From positions 115,258,001 to 115,322,000 of the forward strand of contig JBITNC010000001.1 in the NCBI GenBank assembly GCA_050084985.1: a stretch of DNA of 64,000 nucleotides, in the 5' to 3' direction. The notes under the pieces were generated by a model, which did no database searches, had not been told where the DNA came from, and saw only the letters and a list, made by a program, of their open reading frames with translations. Of the stretch, positions 25,380-37,976 are shown piece after piece. The stretch's first letter is position 1, and the number at the start of each line of letters is the position of its first letter. The translations under genes were made by a program, and so were the position numbers. This DNA comes from Nageia nagi (lineage: Eukaryota; Pinophyta).

Positions 25380-26910
25380 TACTATAATCATAGATTTGCA
25401 TGTTTGGGTAGACTGCAAGGTGATACCTCATTTATGCTAGCTACAATTGGTAGTAAAAAGAATAATATCCAAATGATTGAGATGGTGGTTGAGGTATTTA
25501 TTACAAAAGGTTGTTTGTTTGCCATTATAGAGATTCATCAAAATTCACCTTTTCATTTAGCAAAAATGGAGGGTGATTTAGTACAAATTGAGATGACGAT
25601 ATTGGAAATAGAAGGAGGCATAGCTCATTTGTTTGAGCCCTCTAGATTGTTGCAAGGTTTTATAAAACTTAATGGTTATAATGAGAGAATCACTAGGCAA
25701 GTATGCAATTCATGGAATGAAGGGAAAGTGCAAGTAAAAGGACTAGGTATATTTTTTCCCTATGCCTAATAGCTGATGTAAAGGTGGGTGAAATTATTCA
25801 TCATACAAATATCTAAAATATGTAGAACAACTCATAAAGTTTTTAAAAGGGGAGGATAGATTTAGTTGGGTGTAGTATGAGAGTACTAGAGAATCCCCTC
25901 CCAATCCTTAGTATAGGGTAGCCCAAGTAGTCATGAAGTACATTACTTTGAATGGTAAATTAAGGCATATTTTTATGTATAATGTTGCAATCTTGAACTT
26001 AATACACCATAATGAAGCAATCAATTTTTTGTTATTTCTCTTTAATGACTTAGAGAAATTGATTAATGAGGTAAAGATAGAAGAGAAAAAGCTTTTGATT
26101 CATTAGTATTATTAAAATGGTAGTGGGTTTCATATTGGAGAAGAACCATGTTAGAAGTGGAGGTGGGACACCAAGGAACAATGCTCTTCTTACCCATACT
26201 CAATTGCTTCTAGGCATTGGGAAGAAAGGGAATGAGAGGGTATAAGAAAATGAGATGTTAATTGAAGAAATTCAAGACTCAAAGGATGAGAAAGATAATA
26301 TTTCTCTCTCCAAGAGAACAAAAGTTTTCTTTACAAAATAGAAAGGACTACCCAAAGGAGTCTACATATCAATGCAAATTAATAAAGGGAGTAAGAACAA
26401 GATAGTTGACTATAGTGATGATTTAGATAAAGAGGAGTTAGAAATAGAAAAAACCATTCCAAAGAAAAGAGATGAGATCCAAAAGGCTACCAAGGAGGTA
26501 GAGACAACATGGAGGAAAGCATCAATAAAGGAGGTGGGTATTGGGCATAATACTGAGGAGGTAATTGCTTCTAAAAAGGAAACAAATCCCCAAGAGGTGG
26601 ATAAGGAGGTAGTAAATTGAATTCCTACCCCACCAAAGGTTGAAGTTGGAAAAGAGGTAGAGAAATTGGAGGAAACATGCAAGGTGGTAGTTGATGCAGT
26701 ATGAATCAATCATAAACTAATGGTGGATGTATCTAGAATATTACAAATTACCATGAATTGTATGACTCTATTGGGTGCATAACTAGCTATTCACATTGAG
26801 GACTCAACATAATTTTTGAGGCAAGCTTATGAGAAAGAAAAAAGGGAAATCAAAAAATGGAAAAGGCAAGAAGAACAACTAGGATATATGTTATATATTT
26901 TATGTTGTAT
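25380..26910 (+). pseudogene. Decayed open frame, unidentified mobile-element-type protein
   Basis: A coherent but broken reading can be followed for about 1.5 kb. An open stretch at 25404-25769 (121 codons, ending NSWNEGKVQVKGLGIF) is followed, after frameshifts and stops, by peptide-like runs at about 25800-26105 (KYITLNGKLRHIFMYNVA, NFLLFLFNDLEKLINEVK) and at 26120-26250. It ends with a Lys/Glu-rich tail open at 26372-26620 (EEVIASKKETNPQEVDKEV). The layout is a globular N-terminal part followed by a charged tail. From memory it resembles poorly characterised ORFs found in plant transposons and retroelement gag-like regions, but I cannot name a family. No zinc knuckle or catalytic motif is visible. 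It is not a functional gene. Confidence 0.45.
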
Positions 26911-27289
26911 AGGGTAAATATTAAGATACCCTATCCTAAAGTTTTTTATAGAATGTAAGGTAAATATGATTCATCGATTGGTGAGTTTCATCTAAAGGTA
27001 TTTTAAAATGAAAGCAAATTATATTCCAAAAAAAGCTATAGAATTTTTTTAGGCAATTTATTTTTTGCAAATTTTATTCTTGTGAAAATAGTAAATCTCT
27101 ATACTTTTTCATAAAATTGTTAATCGATCGTCCTATATTGCAACCAAATAGTTGCATCTTATAATAATGATGTAATTTTTCAATTGTATTATTGCAATCA
27201 TGTTATAATAGTACCTATTTATTCCAATATCTTAACGCATCAATCACATCTTCTTCTTCTACCTAGTCCAAAATTACTTTTAAAAATGT
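26911..27289. other. Spacer between two decayed frames
   Basis: AT-rich, with no frame or motif of note. It may be a decayed part of the same element that supplied the frames on either side. Confidence 0.35.
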
Positions 27290-27660
27290 TGTTTGCCCCA
27301 TGAATTTGTTGGAGCTTTCATAACTCAATACATACACATATTGGGTAGATAGGTCAAGACTTTGCGAACTGATTTACATACCTCAATTTGATATAAACAA
27401 CAAGCTTTTACACTTGTTGGTATCTAGTTATGACCATGAGAAGGGGGTCTTCACTATTAAATGGTCATCCAAAACTTTGGTCTATGGGACATATCCTATA
27501 GATATCAAGTGCCTCATAGGTATCCCGAACAAGGAGACAATCTTGTCATTACATCTAAAGATATTTTTGGTGACATGGAAACTAATTACGTTGAATCTTA
27601 TTATGGTTTCTACTTGGATGTGCCTAGTAAATTTAATAGATTTTATTTTTAATTTATGTA
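27290..27660 (+). pseudogene. Second decayed frame, possibly the same unidentified element
   Basis: A peptide-like run with several stops can be read from FVGAFITQYIHILG (about 27305-27345), continuing through FGLWDISYRYQVPHRYPEQ to DMETNYVESYYGFYLDVPS, open at 27461-27652. Residue composition is protein-like rather than random (Tyr, Trp and Asp clusters), and the strand is the same as the frame at 25.4-26.9 kb. I do not recognise the family. It may be a downstream part of the same ancient element. Confidence 0.35.
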
Positions 27661-30600
27661 TTCAATTGTATTGTGGTTCTAACTTATTTTGTTAATGTAT
27701 TATTTTTAGAATTATGTTCTAGAAGGGGAGTAATGTATAATAATATCAATAATAATTATTTAAAATTCATCACATATTTCTTTAGAACAAGAATTAGTTT
27801 GTAGGGACAACCTAGAGAGTTATCATGGTGGGATTGTACTTATCTATGTACTTAGGGATGCTAAATTTGATTTTTGTAGTTATATTTTTGAAATAATAAA
27901 AAAAGATTTAAGTGATGTCATTTCCAATACAAACAATTTCATTTCATCCATGAATTTTCTTCTAACATTCTATTATGAATCTTATTTTATTATTTATTAA
28001 ATGCATCTTGTTGAACTTGACTTATTTCATTGACAACAGATCAAATACAAGTTTTTTATAATATATTTTATTATTTTAGTTATAATGCTAATGTATAAAT
28101 ATTTAATTGTATATTATTTTTAAAATCACATAATAGAGCTTCAATAAGTGCAAGAAAGTAGGAGGTAGCACTTAAAGGGCACTAAGCACCCAAAGGAGCA
28201 ATATATTCTGATGAACAAAGTGATGATGAATAATCATTAATTAGAAACTCATGAAATAAGAGGATGAGGAATTCACTAACACCACCACCTATATAAATAG
28301 TTGTGTTGATCGACATTATGTAATATTCATGCACCTGTGAATTTTAATTAATCAAGTCACTATAGCTGAAATACTTTTTAATGTTCAACCTCTAGTCTAA
28401 AGGTTAATACCTTATTTATTAGGTTCAATCCCTCTCAAGAGAGGGTCTTCTACACTACTATTTGAGAGAGTAGGATGCAAGAAAGAGATAAAAGATAAGT
28501 GTAGGAAAGTAATTAAAATGAATATTCTTGACCAGCATAGGCTTCCTTAACTAGAATGACTAAAAGGACAAATAAATTAACAACCATAAATCATATCACC
28601 TTAACTAGTAATCCTAGCTAGATATAACACTAATAGATACTAATTAAACATTAATTCATGAAGTCATGAAGTATATGTGAAAATATACATAACTATTTAA
28701 GCACATACATGAATAAATAATTAATGAAAGGTTAAACATATCATAATTGTATTTAGAGAATTGTATTAGTAACATTGTAGAGGGAAAACACTTAAAATTT
28801 TTGATCCTTATTACATCAAATTACCTTATATTTATAGGTAGAACTGCATCAAAATATCTTGATTAAACTTAGACTTTAACTACTTCTGATAACCATAGAA
28901 CAATTACATCAAAGTTATCCTTTAAAGAAAACTAAAATTGAACTTAAAGAAGTCCTTTGGAATACTGTAGTATTCCCTTCATGCAACATGCATGGCTCAC
29001 TTGATCTAGTGGTACTTTATAATTGCTCAACTTCTTAAGCTAGTTTTTCAATGGCTATTATTGTTGCAACTACTTCTTCTACACTAAATGTCACTTTAGA
29101 GATATCATTAAGTGAATTTGATTGCCATTTGGGCATCTACATATCTATTTATAGATAAAATATGGATTCAAATTCCTTCCAAGAATTAAACTTCTAGTTG
29201 CTGATGTCATCTCTCTCTTCCCCAAGATTGGTTCAAAATAGACTCTCCAAGCCTCATTGATATTTCCACTTTGGTTTACTAGCCACCTAAACTTATGTAT
29301 ACCTTTATTGTCTTACAAATTGAGCTCTAAACCATTACTAGGTGTCCAACTCCCTCTTACTAATATCATCAGCCTCTTCAACCTAAACTTAGTGCAAAAC
29401 TGGCAACTATGGCTTTGTTAACATCATAAATTCAATTGAATGACTATTTGATCCTTCACCTAGTTTTTTATCTACTCATTATGGTTTTAATTCCTTACTA
29501 ATACTTATACTTTCCATCCTTGACATCATTAGCTTTAACTCCTAATAGTTAGTTTAAATTCCACTTGCTTGTCCTATGTGATGTTACTTGCTTTTCTATC
29601 TTGGACTTAGATTATCCTTTGATTCCTAATATCAACATTCGGTAGTTATTGATCTTCTTGTGCTACTTACCAAGACCTTGCTTATTGAATGTTGACATCA
29701 TTGCTTTGACACTTTAGGACTGAGTGTATTTGTATTCTCGTAGGTGATATCATCACCTGATATTGCTCATATTTCTTATGTATAAGCTTTGATCAAGTAT
29801 TTAGAAAGCTTTTATTATACACACTCAAATACTTCATACTTAGATCCTCAAAATAAAATATAAGGTACTAAATATTAAATTTTTATATTTTATATACATT
29901 TGGTGGCTCTTGGGGAATTTTTGCCACAAAACTATGGGACTCAAATATAACTACTCCCTTGATGTATATTTAGAAGCCTTGCTATCGATGCCCGTTCTTT
30001 GGGTCATGGATAAAAAAATGTAACTAATTTGCACTATACAAAAAGAACTCTATTTACTTTCTCATAAGATTTATTTTTATATTTATGAACTATCTCCTTA
30101 TCCTTCACCAATACACAACTAAATCTCTCAACAAAAGTAAATATATCTTCATTAGAATGTGGTACCATCCATTCTATGAATTCAGTGGTATCATCTGCCA
30201 TTGTGGTGATGGAAGTTTGATGTTCTATCTATGTCATTGGGGTGCCATTACACCTCCAAAAGTTTGGAACCCCTTCTATAGCTAGGTAATTCAACCCCTC
30301 TTGTATGGAATTGAGTTCTTGTTGAAGTTACTACTTATGTTTTATGGCCCTACATAGCAATATTTTCTACATTCAGGAAACTAATGACCCAAAATAATAT
30401 TTTTTCCTATAAATTTAAGCAACATCAATTCTTCATTAAAGGCTTGATTATTGATTTGAATAGCCACTTAGGCTTTCTTATGATCAATGATGTCTTCCAC
30501 TTGATTTAGTTGGGACTGTAATTCAACCAATGACCCTTTGCCACTCTGGAGATAAAGTTTTAAGTTCCTAAGCTATTTTAGCCCAATATTTATTCTTTAA

Positions 30601-30848
30601 ACTAGCTAAAACTTTAGCATCAAATTTTAGCTAGTTTTAACATAAAAGGAGTATTAATACTTCGATACCATCTAAAAATTAACTTACACAATAATATATT
30701 ATATGTTTTAACACTCCCCCTTAACGTAATATTGGAAAAGGAGGAAGAAAAAAATGTAAAAGAGTAAAAGAGAGTTCTCCTTTGTAGAAAATACAATTGA
30801 GATGAGAACTTGAGAACATAGAATTGAAATTGTTCTACAAGGCTCATC
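27661..30848. other. Spacer, no gene seen
   Basis: About 3.2 kb with only chance frames. Two small items are noted as findings: tRNA-promoter-like boxes at 28393-28432, and a primer-site / short terminal sequence / purine-tract arrangement at 30660-30726. No protein domain was recognised on either strand. Confidence 0.4.
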
Positions 30849-30853
30849 TACTT

Positions 30854-31567
30854 TGAAGGAAGTTAATGTATCATGTTTGAATTTCTTTCAATAATTTTCC
30901 TTTAGGTAGATCTAATTCCCTCCAATGGTTACTTACTATCCTTCACCTATTGGATTTATTACATTGCAAGAATACAGTTGAGCATTGCACACTCAAATAT
31001 ATGATCCGTAGACTATAACAAATTTGATTTTGTACTTATTTATAGATTCCTACACCTCTCTTTGAATTTGTGGGTGCTTCATTTATATTTTGTTGACTTC
31101 TTTGAGTGGATCTACAATCTATCATTTCTCATGGAGTCTTCTACACTCCACTTTCTTCTTGTATAAATAGGGACTTCATTTCCCATTCTAAGAAGAATGC
31201 TTATTGATGCAATGTTATGCTGCCATTTTTCTAGCTAGAATATAAAGCATTCATATTTTCTCTATAATACTTTATGGTTGTATGGCTTGTTATCTCTTTT
31301 CAAAGCTTGTATGCATGAGAAATACTTACATATATTCATAATAATCTTATGTCTCTAATTCAAGGTAATGTTTCTCTAATTGAGGTCATTTTACTTTGTG
31401 GGAACTTGTATGTATTCCCATATTTGAGAAAATAGTTTTGATATTTTGTGATTGTATCAAACTACCTTGTTATGGATTAGTTTGCTTTTTAGGGCTTGAT
31501 ATTTTTATCTAAATATCCATTTCATGTAATTCCTACTTGGTTGGATAATTGGTTTTAATACCTTTAC

Positions 31568-31612
<45 letters not shown>

Positions 31613-32361
31613 GTCATCATTGTTGGAAAAACACACTTAGAAATCCAAAAATATAAAACTTATCTTTTTGCAATCTTGGTTAGTGAACTCTTAAAGTCTC
31701 TTTACTTAAAGCACATTTTTTACCCCTCTAGATTTCTCTAAATTACTCTGGATCTTCATCTTTGGATAGGTATTTTTGTGTTGATCAATTTGATGGGTCA
31801 TAGTGCCAAGTTTCTTTAAGAACTACATAAGTTACAAGCTTTGAATGTTTTCCCACCCTTGCTGATGTCATCGCATTCCAGATTACAGATTCAATGCTTT
31901 GGCTTCTTTTCACTCTTGAGATCTATTTGATGATATCATCACTTTCTAAATTGTGAATTTTGTTCTATTGATTGTCTTAAAGATTTAACAAATCTTAGCA
32001 ATCCAAAAACTATTAGAACCCAACATTTCCAAATTACACTAAGTTTCTAATTTCTCCAAAATTCTATCTCTGACACTTTCAATTTTCTTAAGTATTTCAT
32101 TTTGTTGAAGTCTTAACAATACATAGATGATCAAGAAATGTTGAATCCTTGATAGTTTTATTTTACACTATCCAATGAAGATATCTTTCATTTGAACTCT
32201 TTAGTGTTTAATTTTCTTGAAGTTCCATCCAATCCTATCTTATCAAAAACTCCCAAAACTTTGACCATTTTTATGGTGTTAGATCTTGAAGCTTTAAGCC
32301 TCCAAAAAATTTATTTGGTATCAAAGCTCTTTTCTTGAGCTTGTTTGATCTAAATTCTTCA
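30854..32361 (+). repeat. 5' LTR of the old Copia element
   Basis: 1508-bp LTR, TG...CA ended. A TATA box GTATAAATAG lies at 31161-31170; the 3' LTR has GTGTAAATAT there. It holds a TA-dinucleotide run at 31571-31609 at a position where the 3' LTR has only a short TA stretch. Confidence 0.9.
31571..31609. repeat. (TA)n microsatellite in the 5' LTR
   Basis: About 19 uninterrupted TA dinucleotides. The matching site in the 3' LTR (about 37136-37146) has about five. The expansion happened after the two LTRs began to diverge. Confidence 0.95.
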
Positions 32362-32363
32362 AG

Positions 32364-32376
32364 TGGTACCAGAGCC
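32364..32376 (+). other. Primer binding site (iMet-tRNA type)
   Basis: TGGTACCAGAGCC, two bases after the 5' LTR. It differs from TGGTATCAGAGCC by one T-to-C change. Confidence 0.8.
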
Positions 32377-32429
32377 ATATGGTCTATTAGGTTAAATGTA
32401 TCCAAAGAATGGAGATTCTTTGTAGTTAC

Positions 32430-33300
32430 ACATCCTTATGTTTAGTGGAGACCACTATGAATATTGGAGCATTCAGATGAAGACTTTTCTCATCTCATAA
32501 GATTTATGGAGACTTATTTATCAAGGATATATTAAACCTAACACTGCAACCTTTACTGCACTTATAATATATGAAAGAAAGAAGCTCTTGGAGATCCAAA
32601 ATAAAAATGCCAAAGCTTTATTTTCTATACAAAGTGGGATAGATATTACCATCTTCCATAAGATTGCAAAATGCAAATTCTTCAAGTTTGCATGGGACAC
32701 TCTTGAGAGTGCTTACAAGGGATCAATCAGAGTTAGAGTATCCAATATAAAACTTTTGCATAGGAAGTTTGAATCTCTTCAGATGGTAGATGTTGATATT
32801 GTTGAACTCTTCATGAAAAGAGTTCAAGATTTGGTGAATGCACTTTATTCACATGGTGAGCAGATTGATGATACATGAATTGTTGAGAAGTCTTTCCCAA
32901 AAGTTTGATCTTCTCACAATTGCTATTTAGGAGTCCAAGGAATTAACTCAACTCACTCTCCTAGAATTGCTTAGTAGCTTGCAGACATATGAGCATAAAA
33001 TCTAGTATAGAGTCAAGAACTTAGACCAAGCCTTCCAAGGAAAACTCTGGATGAATGATCCACCTTCTTCTTCCTCCATTTCATAATCTACTTCAAGAGG
33101 TGATGGTAGAGGTTATGGTGGTAGTAACCATGGAAGAGGTGGTCATGGTAGAGGAAGAGGTTGTTTAGTTGGTAGAAGTTAGAGCTCAAACCCTCGATAT
33201 TGTGACTTCTATAGAAAAGATGATCACTTAGAGAAATATTGCTACTAAAAGAAGAAGCAATAGAAAGCCAACTGCAGTGAAGAGCAAAGTGATGGTAATA
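32430..33300 (+). pseudogene. Copia gag, decayed
   Basis: The capsid-like UBN2 region is readable, including an open stretch 32588-32878 with AKALFSIQSGIDITIFHKIA, FKFAWDTLESAYKGS and LLHRKFESLQM. This is the conserved order of Copia gag helices. Stops at about 32876 and after break it. A Gly/Arg-rich segment at about 33095-33180 precedes a zinc-knuckle relic, YCDFYRKDDHLEKYC (33200-33243), where the second Cys of CX2C is Tyr but the His and final Cys remain. The product would have been the particle-forming protein. Confidence 0.8.
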
Positions 33301-33339
33301 ATATCTTTCTCACCCATAATAACTTTTAAGTTATTGATG

Positions 33340-36300
33340 ACCACATTTGGTATCTAGATAGTGGATGCTCAAATCATATGATTGGGAATAAAAATTTCTT
33401 TACTCAACTTGAAGAAAATGCTTTCGATAAAGTCTGGTTTAGTGATAATAATCAAGTTGTTATTATTGAAAAGGGTTCAATTATTTTTAAAGTTAAATAT
33501 AATAAAATCATGCATATGCATGATACTTTGTATGTTCTTGGCTTGAAGCATAATATCCTTAGCATTGGTCAGATGTGCTTAAAAGACTATTGTTTAGACA
33601 TCTTTCAAAAGAAGACTTGCACCATCACCAATGAGGCCAATCGATAAGTTATTGCAAAAATTCTCATTTTTGAGAATCACATGTATATTTTGAGGATGCA
33701 ACTGATGATAGTTAAATGAATAAAATCCACCACTGATCCTTCTTGGTTGTGGCACTGAAGATGTGGCCACATTAATTTCAAGTTAATCCATGGATTGGTT
33801 AAGCTTATGAGAGTTATGAAAACATTATCACTATCACCTAACACTTTGTGTGAGAGCTGCATTATTGGGAAACAACATAGAGAGAAATTTTCCTTCCACC
33901 CACACCATGCAAAGACACCTTTGGAGTTGGTGCATGCTCATATTTGTGAACCTATGTAGACTCTCACTTTGTCCAAGTGTAGTATATGCTTCTCTTTACT
34001 AATGATTATTCTTGGATGAGTTGGTTGTATTTGTTGTAGACAAAGTTAGATGCTTTTGAAACTTTATCATGTTCAAAGAACTTGTTGAGAAGCAATTTGA
34101 CTATCACTTGATTAATAATTTTTAGATAGATCATGGTGGTGAATTCACTTCAAATGAGTTTAAAGAATTATACTAAAAATATTCAATCAAGTAGTAGTAT
34201 ATAACTACCTACACCCTATAGCATAATAAAGTGGTTGAGAGGAAGAACTAAATAATCATTGAGATGATCCAGAGCATGCTTAAGGAAATGGACATGGACA
34301 ATAAATTATGGTGGGGAGATATGGATATTGTTTTCTACATATTGAATCACTTCTCTACAAAGGTCATGCAACATTCAACACCCTATGAGGCTTGGATTGA
34401 TTGGAAACCAAGTCTCTTACACCTCTGGATCTTTGGGTCTACCTATTACGTGCATATGTCCAAGGAGAATAGGAAGAAATTGGATGAAAAATCCATCAAA
34501 TATATCTTTATGGGATACTCTGATGAGTTAAAATCCTATTGGTACTATAATCTAGTTTCCCAAAAGCTGCATATCAATCGAGATATGATCTTTCTTAAAG
34601 GGGGAGCATACAAAAATGATTTTGATGCCCCTAGCATCACTCTAATGATTAAGGAATCTAGTTCAGATGATCTAGCTAAGCCATTATATCATAACCAACC
34701 TCTCTAATCTAAAAAATCAAACATCCTTGCAACTCTAACTCCTTCTAAGAGAAGGATTTACAAAGATCATCTAGAATATCAAATGTTGGATAAATATTTT
34801 AGTAGAAGAGTGAATCAATAATAAGAAAGAGGGGTGATCAAAATACTTATTATGCCTTAATGTCCTCTTCTCTTGTTGAGCCTCCTAAATTTAAAGAAGC
34901 TACTAGAAATGAAGATTGGAAGAAGGCCATGGAGGATGAAATTGAGTAGATGTAGAAGAATGACACTTGGGAGCTTATCCCTCCTCTAAAGAACCAAAAT
35001 GTTATTGGAGTCATGTTGATCTATAAGCTCAAGAATAATGTTGATGGTATAATTGCTAAACATAAGGCCCAACTAGTGGCTAAGGACTATGTTAAGAAGG
35101 AAGGGCTTCATTATGAAGAGACATTTGCACCAATTACCAAACTTGAGATAGTCCACTCTCTTCTTAATTATGCATCACATCTTGGTCTTAGTTTGTACCA
35201 ACTAGATTTTAAGTTTACCCTCCTTAATGGAGATTTGAAGGAAGAAGTGTATGTGAATCAACCTCAAGGATTCATAGTTGCTATCCATGAAGATAAAGTG
35301 TACTACCTGAAGAAAGCTCTCTATGGGCTCGAGAAGGCACCAAGATCCTAGTACTCCTAGATTGAAACCTAATTCCAATAGAATGGTTATTAGAGGTGCT
35401 CTGTAGAATTTACATTGTACACTAAGGTATCTAAACATGATTTTATCATCATTTGTTTGTATGTTGATGTTATTATCTTCACAAGCACTTTCTCTTCCAT
35501 GTTGTATATATTAAAAACTACCTTGATTAAGGATTTTGAGATAAGTGATTTGGGTGACATACAATACCTTCTTGGTGTGTAAGTTTAGTAGTTATCCTTT
35601 AGCATATTCATCACTCATTCCAAGTATATTGATGACATGCTTGCTAGGTTTTCTATTAAGGATTACAAACCTCTTGACACTCTAGTTGTGCTTGGTACCA
35701 AACTTATGAAGTTGGATTCTACTACCCTTATAGATGCCACCATGTACTAATCACTTATTGGTAGTCTAATGTATCTTATAACTACCTAATTAGATATCAT
35801 ATATGCAGTTAACCTTATGGTTGATTCATGCACTATCCACATGAATCTCATTGAAAAGTAGCTAAGAGGATCCTGTAGTATGTTAGTGGCACCAAATTCT
35901 TTAGTCTATAATATAAATCCTCTAAGGCTGACATCCTTGAGGTTTACATTGATGCTTATTATGATAGAATCCTTGATGATAGGAAAAGCATCTCCAATTA
36001 TGATTTCTTCTTTTCTAGCTCACTTGTCTCATGGAGAAATAAGAAGCAACAAAATGTTACTCTTTTCACTACTGAAGCAAAATATATGGATACCTCCTTT
36101 TCTTGAACTAAAGCCAATTTGATGGTTCATTTATTTTAGTACTTGGGTTTGGTCCCTCCCTTGCCAATTCCCATTCATTGTGATAGCACCAACACCATTG
36201 GTATGATAAAAAAACTTGATATTTCATAGCTAGAGAAAGCATATTGATATCTAACATCATTTTATGTGAGACCTGGTGACTAATGGATTTGTAGACTTCA

Positions 36301-36407
36301 CATTTTTAAAGTATGAAGATCAACTTGTAGATATTTTCACCAAGGCTCTACCTAAGGATCGATTCCTTAGTCTCTAAAATTAGCTTGGAATTCAACCCAT
36401 TCATATT
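33340..36407 (+). pseudogene. Copia pol (protease, integrase, RT, RNase H), decayed
   Basis: Protease: WYLDSGCSNHMIG at about 33349-33388 keeps the catalytic Asp-Ser-Gly. The pre-integrase zinc region retains LWH-x-RCGHINFKLIHGL (about 33750-33800) and CESCIIGKQHREKF (about 33850-33890). In the integrase core the first catalytic Asp is replaced (LVHAHICEP near 33930), and an open segment 34264-34707 covers the C-terminal half. Reverse transcriptase: open stretch 35013-35351 with KAQLVAKDYVKKEG, EETFAPITKLE and LKKALYGLEKAPRS. The YVDD box reads YVDV (about 35458-35472), losing a catalytic Asp. RNase H relics include TTEAKYMD near 36068 and HCDSTNTIGMIKK at about 36178-36216. Multiple stops make every domain non-functional. 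Confidence 0.88.
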
Positions 36408-36417
36408 ATGGGGAGAA
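36408..36417 (+). other. Polypurine tract of the old Copia element
   Basis: ATGGGGAGAA immediately precedes the 3' LTR start TGAAGGAA. Confidence 0.8.
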
Positions 36418-37299
36418 TGAAGGAATTTAATGCATCATGTTTGACTTCCTTCCAACAATTTTCCTTTTGGTAGATCTAATTCCCCCCATTGGATACTCAC
36501 CATCCTTAACCTACTAGATTTATTACATAGTAGGAATATAGTTTAGCATCAAACACTAAAATACCTAATCCTTAGACTATATTAGATCTAATTTTGTACT
36601 CCATTATGGATGCCCATACCTCTCTCTAAATTTGTAGGTGCTTCATTTATGTTTTGTTGTCTTCTCTAAGAAAATTTGTAATTTGTTATTTCCTAGGGAG
36701 TCTTCTACACTCCTCTTTCTTCTTGTGTAAATATGGACATCATTTTCCATTATAAGAAGAATACTTACTAATGTAATATTATGTTATCATTTTTTTGGCT
36801 AAAATATTAAGCATTCATATTTTCTCTACAATATCTTATGGCTGCATGGTGTGTTATCTCTTTTCAAAGCTTGTATGCATGAGAAACACTTGTAGATATT
36901 CATAGCAATCTTTTGTATATAATACAAGGTAATATTTATCTATTTGGGATCATTTTAATTTGTGGGTACTTGATTGTATTCCCATATTTGAGCAAATAGT
37001 TTTGATATTTTGTGATTGTGTTAAACTACCTTGTTCTAGATCAATTTGCTTTGGTTGACTAGATCTTTCTATCTAGATCTCCATTTTATGTGATTCCTTC
37101 TTGGTTGGATAACTATTTTTAATACCTTTCCAACCATATATATATTATCCCATCATTGTTAGCAGAACACACTTAGAAATACCAAAATACAAAACTTATT
37201 TTTTGGTAATCTGGATTAGTAAAATCTTGAGGTATTTTTAGTTTGAGTCTCATTTTTGATCCCTCTGGATTTCTCCAAATTACTCTAGACCTTCACCTT

Positions 37300-37385
<86 letters not shown>

Positions 37386-37971
37386 GTTGATCAATTTTAT
37401 GGGTCATAGTGCTAGGTTTATTTAAGAACCATATAAGTTGTGAGCTTTGAACTTTTTCCTACCCTTGCTAACATATAATTGTATTCTAGATTATGGATTC
37501 AACTCTTTGGCATCTTTTTTGCACTTCAAATATTCTTATTGATGTAATCACTCTTTAGAATATGAATTCTACTCTTTTGATTTTTCCAAAGATCTGGCAA
37601 ATCCTAGCACTCCAAAACTTGTTGAAACCTTGGCATTTCCAAAGTAAACTAAGTTTCTAACTTATTCAAAATTCTTTCTCTAACACTTTCAATTTTCTTT
37701 AGTATTTGATTTTGTTGGAGTTTCGATAATACATATCTCATAAAAAAATATTGGATCCCTGGTAGTTTCATTTTAAACTATTCAACAGAGCTGTCTTCCA
37801 TTCAAACTCTTGAATGTTTGATTTTCCCAAAGTTCCTTACAATCCTATCCCATCAAAAACTCCTAGAACTCTAACCATTTTTATGGTATTAGGGATAGGA
37901 ACCTTAAGCCTCCAAAAACTTCATTTGGTATCAAAGCTATTGTCTTGATCCTATTTGAACCAAATTCTTCA
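36418..37971 (+). repeat. 3' LTR of the old Copia element
   Basis: 1554-bp LTR matching 30854-32361. It holds a long TA microsatellite (37300-37381) where the 5' LTR has ordinary sequence (TTTGGATAGGTATTTTTGTG). That accounts for its extra length. An apparent Ile-Tyr repeat frame across it is an artefact of the dinucleotide. Confidence 0.9.
37300..37381. repeat. (TA)n microsatellite in the 3' LTR
   Basis: About 80 bp of TA dinucleotide with one AATA interruption near 37309. Absent from the corresponding place in the 5' LTR. Confidence 0.95.
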
Positions 37972-37976
37972 TACTT

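Larger units (their letters stand above)
30854..37971 (+). mobile_element. Old Ty1/Copia LTR retrotransposon
   Basis: A 7.1-kb element with a perfect 5-bp target duplication TACTT (30849-30853 and 37972-37976). LTRs lie at 30854-32361 and 36418-37971, both beginning TGAAGGAA and ending TTCTTCA. The primer site TGGTACCAGAGCC is at 32364-32376 and the purine tract ATGGGGAGAA at 36408-36417. The interior encodes gag, protease, integrase, reverse transcriptase and RNase H in that order, which is the Copia arrangement. Many in-frame stops and frameshifts make it non-functional. The LTRs differ by about 18% over the first 140 bases compared by eye, implying an ancient insertion. Confidence 0.92.

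Noticed and set aside
37243-37425. Frame encoding an Ile-Tyr repeat peptide
   Set aside because: It is a translation of the TA microsatellite in the 3' LTR and is absent from the other LTR.
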